Source: Acidobacteria bacterium Mor1 (lineage in GTDB: Bacteria; Acidobacteriota; Polarisedimenticolia; Polarisedimenticolales; Polarisedimenticolaceae). From it: DNA of 64,000 nucleotides. The notes beneath the pieces are model-generated. The model made no database searches. It had not been told where the DNA came from and saw only the letters and a list, made by a program, of their open reading frames with translations. Positions 9,950 to 17,664 of the stretch are shown in pieces. Location of the stretch: contig CP011806.1 of the NCBI GenBank assembly GCA_001664505.1, forward strand, positions 302,882 through 366,881, read 5' to 3'. Within the stretch, counting starts at the first letter, position 1; each line of letters begins with the position of its first letter. Position numbers and translations under genes: made by a program.

Positions 9950-10021
9950 ACCTGGCTCCTGGGTAGATCCGGACTGGCGATTGTTCCATGACCGATCTCC
10001 CGCGGGAAGCCCGCACCTATG

Positions 10022-10057
10022 AAAAAGGGGCCGCGGCCGACCGTCGGCCGCGGCCCC
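10022..10057 (-). terminator. Strong intrinsic terminator of the OmpA-family gene
   Basis: A 14-bp perfect stem (GGGGCCGCGGCCGA with its complement, three-base loop) is followed by TTTTT on the minus strand, 14 bases beyond the stop codon at 10071. Confidence 0.92.
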
Positions 10058-10070
10058 AGGGCGGAGTCGT

Positions 10071-11555
10071 CTAGTTGAGCCGCTTCAGTTCGACGCGGCG
10101 GTTGATGGCCCGGCCTTCGGCCGAACCGTTGTCGGCGATCGGCTGGGATTCACCGTAGCCACGGGCGGTCATCCGCGAGGCGGCGACACCCTTGCTGCCC
10201 AGGTACTTCATGACCGACTCGGCGCGGCGGCCCGACAGACCCAGGTTGTAGTTGTCGCTACCCTGGGAGTCGGTGTGACCGGCCACCTCGACCTTGACTT
10301 CCGGCCACTGGGCCAGGGTCTGGGCCACCTCGTCGAGGACGCGAGTCGCATCGGAGGTCAGCACGTCGCTGTTGGTCTCGAAGTTGACACCCTTGAGCAC
10401 GAAGGTGCGAGTTTCCTCGTCGAAGACCTTCTTGCAGCCGCGGGAGTCGACTTCGGTGCCGGCCGCGGTGCCGGGGCACTTGTCGAGGCCGTCGTACACG
10501 CCGTCGCCGTCACTGTCCTTGGGGCAGCCGGTGGCGTCGACCACCGCACCGCGCGGACTGTTGGGGCACTTGTCGATGCCGTCGTAGACGCCGTCGTTGT
10601 CGCTGTCCTTGGGACAACCGCGGTTGTCGACGGTGGCACCCTTCGGGGTGTCCGGGCACTTGTCGAGGCCGTCGTACACGCCGTCGCCGTCACTGTCCTT
10701 GGGGCAGCCGGTCGCGTCGATCACCGCACCCTTGGGGGTGTCGGGGCACTTGTCGTCGCCGTCGTGGACGCCGTCGCCGTCGCTGTCCCTGTCGCAACCG
10801 TCGGAGGTCACCGGCACACCGGGGGCGGTGTCGGGGCACTTGTCGAGGCCGTTCCAGACGCCGTCACCGTCGCTGTCCAGCGGACAACCGGTGGCGTCGA
10901 CCTGGGCACCCTGCGGAGTGTTGGGGCACTTGTCCTTGCGATCGATCACGCCGTCGCCGTCGGTGTCCGCCGGCGGGCTGCCGCCCATGGCCCAGGTCAG
11001 GCCGAAGGTGGTTTCGATGTGGCTGACGGTCTCGTTGAGACCGGCACCTTCGAGATCGGTGCTGACCAGGCGGGCGTCCCAGCGGGCGCCGAACTTGTCG
11101 CCCAGGAACCAGCGCAGGCCGCCACCGATGTTCAGGCTGAGATCGTCATCGTTGTAGAGGTTGCCGGCGTCGGTGTCGTCTTCGCCGAAACCGAAGGTGA
11201 CGAACGGCCGGAAGGTCTCGCCTTCGTTGAAGTTGTGCAGGAAGTTGAGACGCAGGCCCTGCAGCTTGAACTCGTCGGTGCCGAGCATCATCGCTTCGTT
11301 GGTCGGCAGGTCGGCGGTGAACTCCTGGAAGCTGACTTCCGAGCTCCAGGTATCGGAGAACCAGATGCCGAAACGACCACCCCACAGGGTGTCGTCGTCG
11401 GGCGAGAAGCTGCCGTAGTTATCGGGGAAGGCCAGGCCGCCGAACAGTCCGACTTCCACGTCCCCCTTGGTTCCGCCGTCAGCCAGGGCAGGCGCCGCGG
11501 CCAGTCCCATGATCGCCAGCAGCGCGAACGCGATCTTTAGAGTCTCCCTCCTCAC
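10071..11555 (-). CDS. OmpA-family outer-membrane protein with thrombospondin type 3 repeats
   Basis: Outer-membrane protein in three parts. A signal peptide (KIAFALLAIMGLAAAPALA) leads into a beta-barrel domain of about 180 residues (GDVEVGLFGGLAFPDNYG onward). Six 30-residue calcium-binding TSP3 repeats (DSDGDGVYDGLDKCPDTPKG type) follow, and then a C-terminal OmpA peptidoglycan-binding domain (motifs NFETNSDVL, VAGHTDSQGSDNYNLGLS, AINRRVELKRLN). It should anchor the outer membrane to the wall. The GTG at 11555 is preferred, since GGAAGGAG ends six bases before it; the ATG at 11561 directly abuts the Shine-Dalgarno. A long in-frame extension to 11786 has no signal peptide and is not believed. 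It ends in a strong terminator and is divergent from the radical SAM gene. Confidence 0.93.
   Translation of the reverse strand: MRRETLKIAFALLAIMGLAAAPALADGGTKGDVEVGLFGGLAFPDNYGSFSPDDDTLWGGRFGIWFSDTWSSEVSFQEFTADLPTNEAMMLGTDEFKLQGLRLNFLHNFNEGETFRPFVTFGFGEDDTDAGNLYNDDDLSLNIGGGLRWFLGDKFGARWDARLVSTDLEGAGLNETVSHIETTFGLTWAMGGSPPADTDGDGVIDRKDKCPNTPQGAQVDATGCPLDSDGDGVWNGLDKCPDTAPGVPVTSDGCDRDSDGDGVHDGDDKCPDTPKGAVIDATGCPKDSDGDGVYDGLDKCPDTPKGATVDNRGCPKDSDNDGVYDGIDKCPNSPRGAVVDATGCPKDSDGDGVYDGLDKCPGTAAGTEVDSRGCKKVFDEETRTFVLKGVNFETNSDVLTSDATRVLDEVAQTLAQWPEVKVEVAGHTDSQGSDNYNLGLSGRRAESVMKYLGSKGVAASRMTARGYGESQPIADNGSAEGRAINRRVELKRLN
10428..10967 (-). repeat. Six tandem 90-bp repeats encoding TSP3 calcium motifs
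   Basis: Six in-frame units of exactly 30 codons, each with the pattern DxDxDGVxDxxDKCPxTxxGxxVDxxGC. Units 3, 4 and 6 are closest to each other. The repeats carry two cysteines per unit and two acidic calcium-coordinating loops, and form the stalk between barrel and OmpA domain. Confidence 0.9.
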
Positions 11556-11687
11556 CGTCATCTCCTTCCGAGCCACGCGGTTCGCGTGACATTTTCGCGA
11601 GTTCGCTCGGGCGAACCCGGCTGGGTGCAACGAAACGGCCCCGGAAGCAGTGTCGAACCCTCGACTGCTCCGATTCGGGCCGAAATC

Positions 11688-11752
11688 GGGGGAACCCGGG
11701 ATCGCTTGGCACGGCTCCGGCCCCGATCCTGCACGGGGCTCCGGGTTCCCCC
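11688..11752. repeat. Perfect 12-bp inverted repeat in the divergent promoter region
   Basis: GGGGGAACCCGG at 11688-11699 and its exact complement CCGGGTTCCCCC at 11741-11752 are separated by 41 bases. Each arm holds a GGAAC core on one strand. It may be a paired operator or a cruciform-forming sequence; no regulator is known. Confidence 0.7.
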
Positions 11753-11811
11753 GGAATGGTAGACCAACCCCCCACCCGGAAGTCACATGTCGGGGGAAGA
11801 AATCGTTCCTT

Positions 11812-11820
11812 TGCTAAAAT
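11812..11820 (+). promoter_or_regulatory. Extended -10 promoter element before the radical SAM gene
   Basis: TGCTAAAAT matches the extended -10 form TGnTAnnnT; there is no clear -35 box. The leader to the ATG at 11907 would be about 80 bases. Confidence 0.4.
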
Positions 11821-11906
11821 CCGTGGTTGCCTCTCCGGGATGGCACCCCATGAAGTGCCCTCGGCAGAGGCCCCAGCTGCCCGGGAAGGGCGCCTTGGAG
11901 ACCGCG

Positions 11907-14600
11907 ATGAAGCCACGAAACCCACGCCTGGAGACGCTGCTCGGGTCGATCCAGAAGCCCACCCGCTACATCGGGGGCGAATGGAACGAGGTGGTCAAGG
12001 ACCACCGGGAGGTCGATGTGACCTTCGCCCTCGGATTCCCCGATGTCTACGAGATCGGGATGTCCCACCTGGGCTACCGGATTCTTTATTCTCTTCTAAA
12101 CTCCCTGGAGTGGGTCGCCGCCGAGCGCGCCTTCTGCCCCTGGCCGGACATGGGGGACGCCCTGCGCCGGGAGAATCTCCCGCTGTCGACGCTGGAGACC
12201 GACACACCTTTGCGGCAGCTCGACGTGGTCGGCTTCTCGCTCCAGTACGAGATGACCTTCAGCAACGTGCTGGAGATGCTCGATCTGTCCGGGATCCCGT
12301 TGCGCTCCTCTCAGCGAGGCGAAGAGGATCCGCTGGTGGTGGTCGGCGGCCCGGTGGTGTTCAACACCGAGCCGCTTGCGGACTTCGTCGACTTCGTCTT
12401 CATCGGCGACGGCGAGGAGGCGATCCCCGAGTTCCTCGAGCGCCTGCGTCAGCTCAAGCGGGAGGGGGCGAGCCGCGAGCAGCGTATTCGCGAGCTGGCC
12501 CAGGTCGAGGGGGTCTACGCCCCGGCGCTCTACGAGGTCGAGGAAGACCCCGACAGCGGCATGTTGATCCCGGTGGCGGGCAAACACGATGCGCCCTTCC
12601 CGGTCAAGCGCCGCATTCTGATGGATCTCGATGCCTACCCATTCCCCGACCGGATCATCGTGCCCTACGGCGAGATCGTTCACGACCGGGTTTCGGTGGA
12701 GGTCATGCGCGGCTGTCCCGTGGGCTGCCGGTTCTGCCAGGCGGGTTACGTCTACCGGCCGACCCGGGAGCGCAATCCCAACAGCGTGCGGGATACGGTG
12801 ATCCGTTCGGTGCGCTCCACCGGCTACGACGAGTTCTCGCTGAGTTCCCTCAACACCGGGGAGTACGGCGCGATCCATCCGGTCATGTTCGATCTGATGG
12901 AGCGCTTCGAGCCCGAGCGGGTGTCGGTGTCGCTGTCGTCGATGCACGCCTCGACGATGACCGACGACCTGGCCCGCGAGGTGCGCAAGGTCCGCAAGTC
13001 CGGCTTCACCATCGCCCCCGAGGCCGGCACCCAGCGCCTGCGCAACGTGATCAACAAGAACCTCAACGAGGAGCAGATCTTGACCGCCTGCCGGCTGGCC
13101 TTCGAGGCGGGTTGGAGTCAGATCAAGCTCTACTACATGATCGGGCTGCCCACCGAGACCGACGCCGACGTCGATGGTGCGGTCGATCTGGCCCACGAGA
13201 TCCTGGCCACCGGCCGCAAGGCGCGCTCCAAGGGCAGGGTCGAGGTGACCATGTCCGCCTCGTCGTTCATTCCCAAGGCGGAGACTCCGTTCCAGTGGTG
13301 CGGGATGGATCGTCTCGAGAACCTGCATCGCAAGCAGGAGCGCATCTCGGCGCGGGTGCGCCGCGGTGTGCGCTTCAAGCATCACGACGGCATCACCAGC
13401 TTCTTCGAGGGAGTGTTCTCCCGCGGCGACCGCCGGCTGGGAGACGTGCTCGAGCGGGCCTGGAAGCTCGGCGCCCGCTTCGACGGCTGGGCCGAGTACT
13501 TCAACATCGACGCCTGGAACAAGGCCTTCGAGCGGGAGGGGATCGATCCCGAGCGCTACGCCTACGGTGACTGGAACCCCGCCGGGCGGCTGCCCTGGGA
13601 TGTGGTCGATTCCCGGGTCAACAAGAAGTGGTTGGCCCTGGAACTCAAGCGGGCGTTGGCCGAGGGGACGCTCTCGGTCTGCGGGCCCAGTGATTGTCAC
13701 GGCTGTGCGCCCTTCGCCAGGGAGTGCGTCAAGGGAGTGGTCAAGGAGACCACCGGCCGTCCTCTCGACGGTTGCCTGCCGGTGCTGCAGACTCCGGTCG
13801 CGCCCGGGCCCGGCGTTCCCGCCCGGGTCGATCAGGCGCCGCCGCTTGCCGCGGAGCGTGCCGCCGAGAAGGGGGAGGTCGAGGACGCGCCGACCCAGGA
13901 GCCGCCGCGCTACCGCTATCGGATGAAGTACACCAAGACCGGACGGCTGCGCTTCCTCGGCCATCTGGACCTCAACCGCATGTTGATGCGGGCCATGCGC
14001 CGGGCGGGGATTCCGCTGAGCTACTCCAACGGCTTCAACCCCAAGCCCCGGGTCTCTTTCGGGCCGGCGCTCTCGATGGGCCTGCAGTCGGAAGGGGAGT
14101 ACCTGGACTTCGACACCCTGGAGCCGGTGGATCCGGTCACTGCCCGCCGTCAGATCGGCGAGGCCTTGCCCGAGGGGATGAAGCTACTGGCGCTCAAGCC
14201 GATCCGGCGAGATCTGCCCGGCCTGTTCGAGACCGCACGGGCGGCTCGCTATCGCGTGCACACCGGCAACGGCTTCGACCTGGACGAGACCCTCGAGACC
14301 TTCCAGGGCCGGGACGAGGTGATCGTGACCCGGGAGCACAAGGGCAAGGTCAAGACCTTCGACCTGCGCCGGGAACTGCTGGACCTGGAGAAGCTGGACC
14401 ACGAGGCGGTACGGATGACCCTGGCCCTGGGCGCCGGCGGCCCGTCGATCCGCGCCGACGAGGCGGTCCGGGAGATCTTCGGGGAGCGGGCTCCGGGGAT
14501 GCAGATCGTGCGCGAGGACCTGCTGGTCGAGTGGGGCGGCAAGCTGCTGAACCCGATCCTCGCCGCGGCGGCGCTGCATGCCGACCGAGCTGCTCGTTAG
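11907..14600 (+). CDS. B12-type radical SAM protein fused to DUF2344 (TIGR03960/TIGR03936)
   Basis: Protein of 897 residues. The first 200 or so residues match the B12-binding-like N domain of the TIGR03960 family. The radical SAM core follows, with CxxxCxxC as Cys270, Cys274 and Cys277 in MRGCPVGCRFCQAGYVYR. A second cysteine cluster (Cys592, Cys597, Cys600, Cys607) could hold another iron-sulphur cluster. From about residue 670 a separate domain begins (YRYRMKYTKTGRLRFLGHLD), the DUF2344 radical-SAM-linked domain, which is a separate gene in many Firmicutes. The ATG at 11907 is chosen because GGAG lies six bases before it; longer in-frame starts give sequence outside the family. It overlaps the RNase E/G gene by 23 bases, a neighbourhood seen repeatedly for this family. 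The substrate is unknown; RNA or translation-related modification is a guess. Confidence 0.93.
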   Translation: MKPRNPRLETLLGSIQKPTRYIGGEWNEVVKDHREVDVTFALGFPDVYEIGMSHLGYRILYSLLNSLEWVAAERAFCPWPDMGDALRRENLPLSTLETDTPLRQLDVVGFSLQYEMTFSNVLEMLDLSGIPLRSSQRGEEDPLVVVGGPVVFNTEPLADFVDFVFIGDGEEAIPEFLERLRQLKREGASREQRIRELAQVEGVYAPALYEVEEDPDSGMLIPVAGKHDAPFPVKRRILMDLDAYPFPDRIIVPYGEIVHDRVSVEVMRGCPVGCRFCQAGYVYRPTRERNPNSVRDTVIRSVRSTGYDEFSLSSLNTGEYGAIHPVMFDLMERFEPERVSVSLSSMHASTMTDDLAREVRKVRKSGFTIAPEAGTQRLRNVINKNLNEEQILTACRLAFEAGWSQIKLYYMIGLPTETDADVDGAVDLAHEILATGRKARSKGRVEVTMSASSFIPKAETPFQWCGMDRLENLHRKQERISARVRRGVRFKHHDGITSFFEGVFSRGDRRLGDVLERAWKLGARFDGWAEYFNIDAWNKAFEREGIDPERYAYGDWNPAGRLPWDVVDSRVNKKWLALELKRALAEGTLSVCGPSDCHGCAPFARECVKGVVKETTGRPLDGCLPVLQTPVAPGPGVPARVDQAPPLAAERAAEKGEVEDAPTQEPPRYRYRMKYTKTGRLRFLGHLDLNRMLMRAMRRAGIPLSYSNGFNPKPRVSFGPALSMGLQSEGEYLDFDTLEPVDPVTARRQIGEALPEGMKLLALKPIRRDLPGLFETARAARYRVHTGNGFDLDETLETFQGRDEVIVTREHKGKVKTFDLRRELLDLEKLDHEAVRMTLALGAGGPSIRADEAVREIFGERAPGMQIVREDLLVEWGGKLLNPILAAAALHADRAAR

Positions 14601-15777
14601 TCGCACGCCCCTTCACACCTGGGGCCTGTGGCGCCGGGAGGGTGAGGTGCGGGCGCTTTCGGTCGAAGCCCACGACGCCCCAGCGCGTCTGGGCGCGCTG
14701 GTCGTGGCGCGGCCGCTCTCGCGGGACGGTGCCGGCAACTGGTTTCTCGACGGTGGTGAGGTGGGAAGGTTATGGCTTTCCGCTGCCGACGCCGGTGGCG
14801 TGGTCGAGGGCCGGAACCTGCCGGTCCGGATCGCGCTGCCCGCCCGGGGAGACAAGGAGCCCCGGGTCCGCCGTGGACTGGAGTTGCCGGGGCGTTTCCT
14901 GGTGGCCCGGCCCGGCGGCGGCGAACCCCGGGTATCCCGCAAGATTCAGGGTGAGGCGCGCGAACGACTGATCGCGCTGCTCGCCGGACTTCCCGAGCGG
15001 AGGGGCTGGATCGCCCGGGCCGCTGCTGCCGGCGCCGCCGAGGCGGACCTGGTTCGGGAGGCGGCCCGCCTCGACGACACCCTGGCGCAGATTCTCCGGG
15101 GAGCCGAGTCGGCTCGCGAGCCGCGGGTTTTGTGGGAGCTCCCGCCGGCACAGCGTTGGGCGCTGGGAGCGCCGGCAGGATGCGCGGTCGTCGAGGGAGA
15201 GCGGGACGCCGGGGAGCTGGTGGTCGAGGCAGAGGCCGCGCTTGCCCGGCGTGTGCGGCTGCCGTCGGGAGGCGCTCTGGTGTTCGATGCCGCCGAGGCG
15301 TTGACCGCCGTCGACGTGGACGGTGGTGCGTCGACGCCGGATGCGGCCAATCGTGAGGCGGTGGTCGAGCTTTCCCGTCAGCTCCGGCTGCGCAATCTGC
15401 AGGGCACCGTCGTGATGGACCTCGCAGGTACGCCCTCGGCCGAGGACGCCCGGGAGTTGCTGGCCACGGTTCGCTCGGCGGCAGGGGAGGACCCGGTGCG
15501 CCGCACCGTCGTGGGAATCGTCGAACCGGGGTTGTTGTTGCTGACCCGCTCCGGAGGAGAGCCGGCTCTCGAGGCGGTGCTGGTCGAGGATTGCCCGCGC
15601 TGCGGGCCCCGGCATCGGATCCGCCCCAGGCTGGTTGCCGAGAAACTCCTCGCCGGAGGAGCGGCCGCAGGGCGCGTGCATCCCTGCGAACTCTCGCGGG
15701 TCGCCGGCCTCCTGGCTTCAGCCGGAGACAACCGGTCTCTGGTCGCCGATCCCGAAGTGGCTACCGGGGGGTGTTGA
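14578..15777 (+). CDS. Shortened RNase E/G family ribonuclease
   Basis: RNA-processing endonuclease family. At 399 residues it is shorter than RNase G (about 490). The N-terminal S1-like portion is abbreviated. The core is recognised by LPGRFLVARPGGGEPRVSRK, the catalytic block GGALVFDAAEALTAVDVDGG, the block ANREAVVELSRQLRLRNLQG followed by TVVMDLAG, and the zinc-link CPRCGP. The two metal-binding aspartates expected from RNase E (Asp303 and Asp346 there) appear to be kept, but the Asn of the usual AIDVNSG motif is Asp here. The start overlaps the end of the radical SAM gene, so the two are translated together. Activity may differ from classical RNase G. Confidence 0.85.
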   Translation: MPTELLVSRTPLHTWGLWRREGEVRALSVEAHDAPARLGALVVARPLSRDGAGNWFLDGGEVGRLWLSAADAGGVVEGRNLPVRIALPARGDKEPRVRRGLELPGRFLVARPGGGEPRVSRKIQGEARERLIALLAGLPERRGWIARAAAAGAAEADLVREAARLDDTLAQILRGAESAREPRVLWELPPAQRWALGAPAGCAVVEGERDAGELVVEAEAALARRVRLPSGGALVFDAAEALTAVDVDGGASTPDAANREAVVELSRQLRLRNLQGTVVMDLAGTPSAEDARELLATVRSAAGEDPVRRTVVGIVEPGLLLLTRSGGEPALEAVLVEDCPRCGPRHRIRPRLVAEKLLAGGAAAGRVHPCELSRVAGLLASAGDNRSLVADPEVATGGC

Positions 15778-16234
15778 GCCGCCGTTCCCGGCGCACCGCC
15801 GCCTCTTCGGCGCGCCGGCGTTCCTCGTCGGTCTGAAGCTCGAGGCCGGGGACCTTCTGGGGCCGGCCCTCGCGGCCGACGCCGACCATGGTGACGTAGG
15901 CGTTGGTGGTCAGCCGTTTCTGTCCGGTGGTCGGTTCTTCGGAGTAGACCTCGACCTGGATCTCCATCGACGAGCCGAACGCCGCGTTGACCCAGCCGCT
16001 GAGCAGCAAGATGTCGCCCAGATGGACCGGGTTGCGGAACTCGACCGAGTCCAGCCGCAGGGTCAGGACACCCGATCGCGCGTGGCGGATCGCCACGGCG
16101 GCGGCGCATTTGTCGATCAACGCCAGCACCCGTCCACCGAACACCGATCCGTGGGTGTTGGTGTCCTCGGGGAGCACGATTTCGGTCATCTGAACGCGGG
16201 AATAGTCGACGTCGCGGGTCTCGACCTTACTCAA
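15761..16234 (-). CDS. Acyl-CoA thioesterase (hotdog fold)
   Basis: Hydrolase of acyl-CoA thioesters, hotdog fold of the YciA/ACOT type. The family motif is present as DTNTHGSVFGGRVLALIDKC followed by RLDSVEFRNPVHLGDIL, and the length (157) is right for a single domain. The start is a TTG at 16234, preceded by GCGGAGG at six bases; the longer form from the GTG at 16261 would put the Shine-Dalgarno inside the gene. The C-terminal 25 residues are highly charged (TDEERRRAEEAAVRRERR) and beyond the family core. It converges with the RNase E/G gene and overlaps its 3' end by 17 bases. Confidence 0.9.
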   Translation of the reverse strand: MSKVETRDVDYSRVQMTEIVLPEDTNTHGSVFGGRVLALIDKCAAAVAIRHARSGVLTLRLDSVEFRNPVHLGDILLLSGWVNAAFGSSMEIQVEVYSEEPTTGQKRLTTNAYVTMVGVGREGRPQKVPGLELQTDEERRRAEEAAVRRERRLNTPR

Positions 16235-16288
16235 GGGGAACCTCCGCCCTGAACCGGGCACCGGGATTATAGGAAACGGCGAAGCCCT

Positions 16289-16318
16289 TTGCTATGTGAC
16301 CTTTCGGCCCTGTATGAT
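16289..16318 (+). promoter_or_regulatory. Candidate sigma-70 promoter of the TPR-protein gene
   Basis: TTGCTA (four of six) and TATGAT (five of six) are 18 bases apart. The predicted start gives a leader of about 40 bases to the ATG at 16366. Confidence 0.5.
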
Positions 16319-16365
16319 GTCTATGTCCTTGCCGGAGCACCTCCGGCCAAACCCTCGGGGGACTT

Positions 16366-17658
16366 ATGAACCGAACGCTCAAGTTTTTCGCCTTCGTCTG
16401 CCTGATCGCCCTTTTCGCGACCGCCGCCGCGGCTCAGAACGCGCCGGCCGAGGCGCGGGGCAAGGTCGTCGACCACGAAGACAAACCGCTGCGCGGGGTG
16501 AAGCTGATCTTCACCAACCCCAAGGATCCGGACACCGAGTACGCCGCGACCACCAACAAGCGGGGCCAGTACTTCGTGGGCAACCTGTTCCACTACCCCA
16601 ACAGCTACATCTGGAACCTGAAGGTCGAGTTCGAAGGCTATGTCCCGACCTACATGAAGGTCTACAGCACGACCCAGGCCGCGGTCGCGGACAAGTACGA
16701 GGCGGACCTGCCCTGGAACTCCAAGATGCCCGACATGCGCATCCGTCCGTTCGGCACCGCCCAGGTCGATCTGACCATGACCCCTCTCGAGATCGCCAAG
16801 GCCGCGACGCCCAAGAGCGGTTCCGGTGACGGCGAGGAGATGGAAGTCATGGACGCGGCGGGCGGCGGTGCCGTCGCTCAGAACGCCGGTCCGTGGGACC
16901 AGGCCCTGGGCCTGTTGGCCGCGGGGAATGCCGACGCCGCGCTGCCGCTGCTCGAAGAAGCGATCGAGGAAGCTCCCGAGGATGCCGAGCGGGTTACGAC
17001 CATGGCCCAGGTGCAGTACCAGAACGAGAACTACGGCCAGGCCGCCCGTTGGGCGATGCAGGCCGCGGAACTCGATCCCCAGGCGATCCGTCCGCAGATG
17101 ATCCTCTACAGCGTCAACATCGCGACCAACAACCTGGCCGGCGCCCGGGCCGCCCTGGAGAAGGCCCAGGAGATCGACCCCGAGAACGTCGAGGTCCTGG
17201 GGCAGATGGCCTTCGTCGCCGACCAGGAAGGGGACGTCGACACCAGCATCGCGACCTACGAGAGGATCGTCGAAATCGACGAGCAGAACACCGACGCCTG
17301 GACCGCACTGGGCGGCCTTTACGCCAAGAAGGGTGAGAACGACAAGTCGTCGGCGGCCTACGAGAAGGTCGTGGCGATGAATCCCGAAGGCGCCGAGCGG
17401 GTTTTCTACAACATCGGCGCGCTGATCATGAACAAGAACAACGTGAGCGATGCCGACATGCAGCGGGCCATCGGTGCCTTCAAGAAGGCGATCGAGATCA
17501 ACGGCGAGTACGCCGAGGCCCACCAGCAGCTCGGCTTCGCCCTGCTCGGCACCGGCGACATGGCCGGCGCCCGCAACGCGCTGGCCGAGTACGTCAAGCT
17601 CGCGCCCAAGGCGCCCGACGCCGACGCGATGAAGGCGATGATCGAAGGGTTGAAGTAA
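16366..17658 (+). CDS. Secreted TPR protein with an N-terminal carboxypeptidase-regulatory-like domain
   Basis: A signal peptide (FFAFVCLIALFATAAAAQN) is followed by a CarboxypepD_reg-type beta-sandwich of about 90 residues (GKVVDHEDKPLRGVKLIF, TTNKRGQYFVGNLF). A short Gly/Glu-rich linker and at least five TPR-like helical repeats follow (for example WDQALGLLAAGNADAALPLL, YGQAARWAMQAAELDPQ, AIGAFKKAIEINGEYAEAHQ). Such proteins are periplasmic scaffolds; no partner is known. GGGGGA eight bases before the ATG supports the start. The phosphorylase gene starts six bases after its stop, so the two are probably one transcript, though no functional link is evident. Confidence 0.85.
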   Translation: MNRTLKFFAFVCLIALFATAAAAQNAPAEARGKVVDHEDKPLRGVKLIFTNPKDPDTEYAATTNKRGQYFVGNLFHYPNSYIWNLKVEFEGYVPTYMKVYSTTQAAVADKYEADLPWNSKMPDMRIRPFGTAQVDLTMTPLEIAKAATPKSGSGDGEEMEVMDAAGGGAVAQNAGPWDQALGLLAAGNADAALPLLEEAIEEAPEDAERVTTMAQVQYQNENYGQAARWAMQAAELDPQAIRPQMILYSVNIATNNLAGARAALEKAQEIDPENVEVLGQMAFVADQEGDVDTSIATYERIVEIDEQNTDAWTALGGLYAKKGENDKSSAAYEKVVAMNPEGAERVFYNIGALIMNKNNVSDADMQRAIGAFKKAIEINGEYAEAHQQLGFALLGTGDMAGARNALAEYVKLAPKAPDADAMKAMIEGLK

Positions 17659-17664
17659 CCCCCG

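Larger units (their letters stand above)
11556..11906. other. Divergent intergenic region with a long inverted repeat
   Basis: This 351-base gap separates the leftward OmpA-family gene from the rightward radical SAM gene and should hold both promoters. It contains a perfect 12-bp inverted repeat (see separate entry) and an extended -10 box facing right at 11812. No small gene with a convincing start was found. Confidence 0.6.

Noticed and set aside
9964-9988. Minus-strand GGAAC and TCT motifs upstream of the ECF sigma gene, suggesting autoregulation
   Set aside because: The spacing between the elements is only about 15 bases from the GGAAC, shorter than usual ECF promoters, and the -10 match is poor.
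9381-10016. Second minus-strand frame overlapping the ECF sigma gene
   Set aside because: Its product is a frameshifted copy of the sigma-factor coding sequence and crosses the intergenic region. The sigma frame has clear regions 2 and 4.
10275-11540. Plus-strand open frame of 421 codons opposite the OmpA/TSP3 gene
   Set aside because: It mirrors the repeats of the minus-strand gene and encodes a low-complexity Val/Gly/Ala pattern. The minus strand has a signal peptide, three domains and a terminator.
12096-13964. Long minus-strand frame opposite the radical SAM gene
   Set aside because: No family pattern. The plus strand holds the complete radical SAM motif set.
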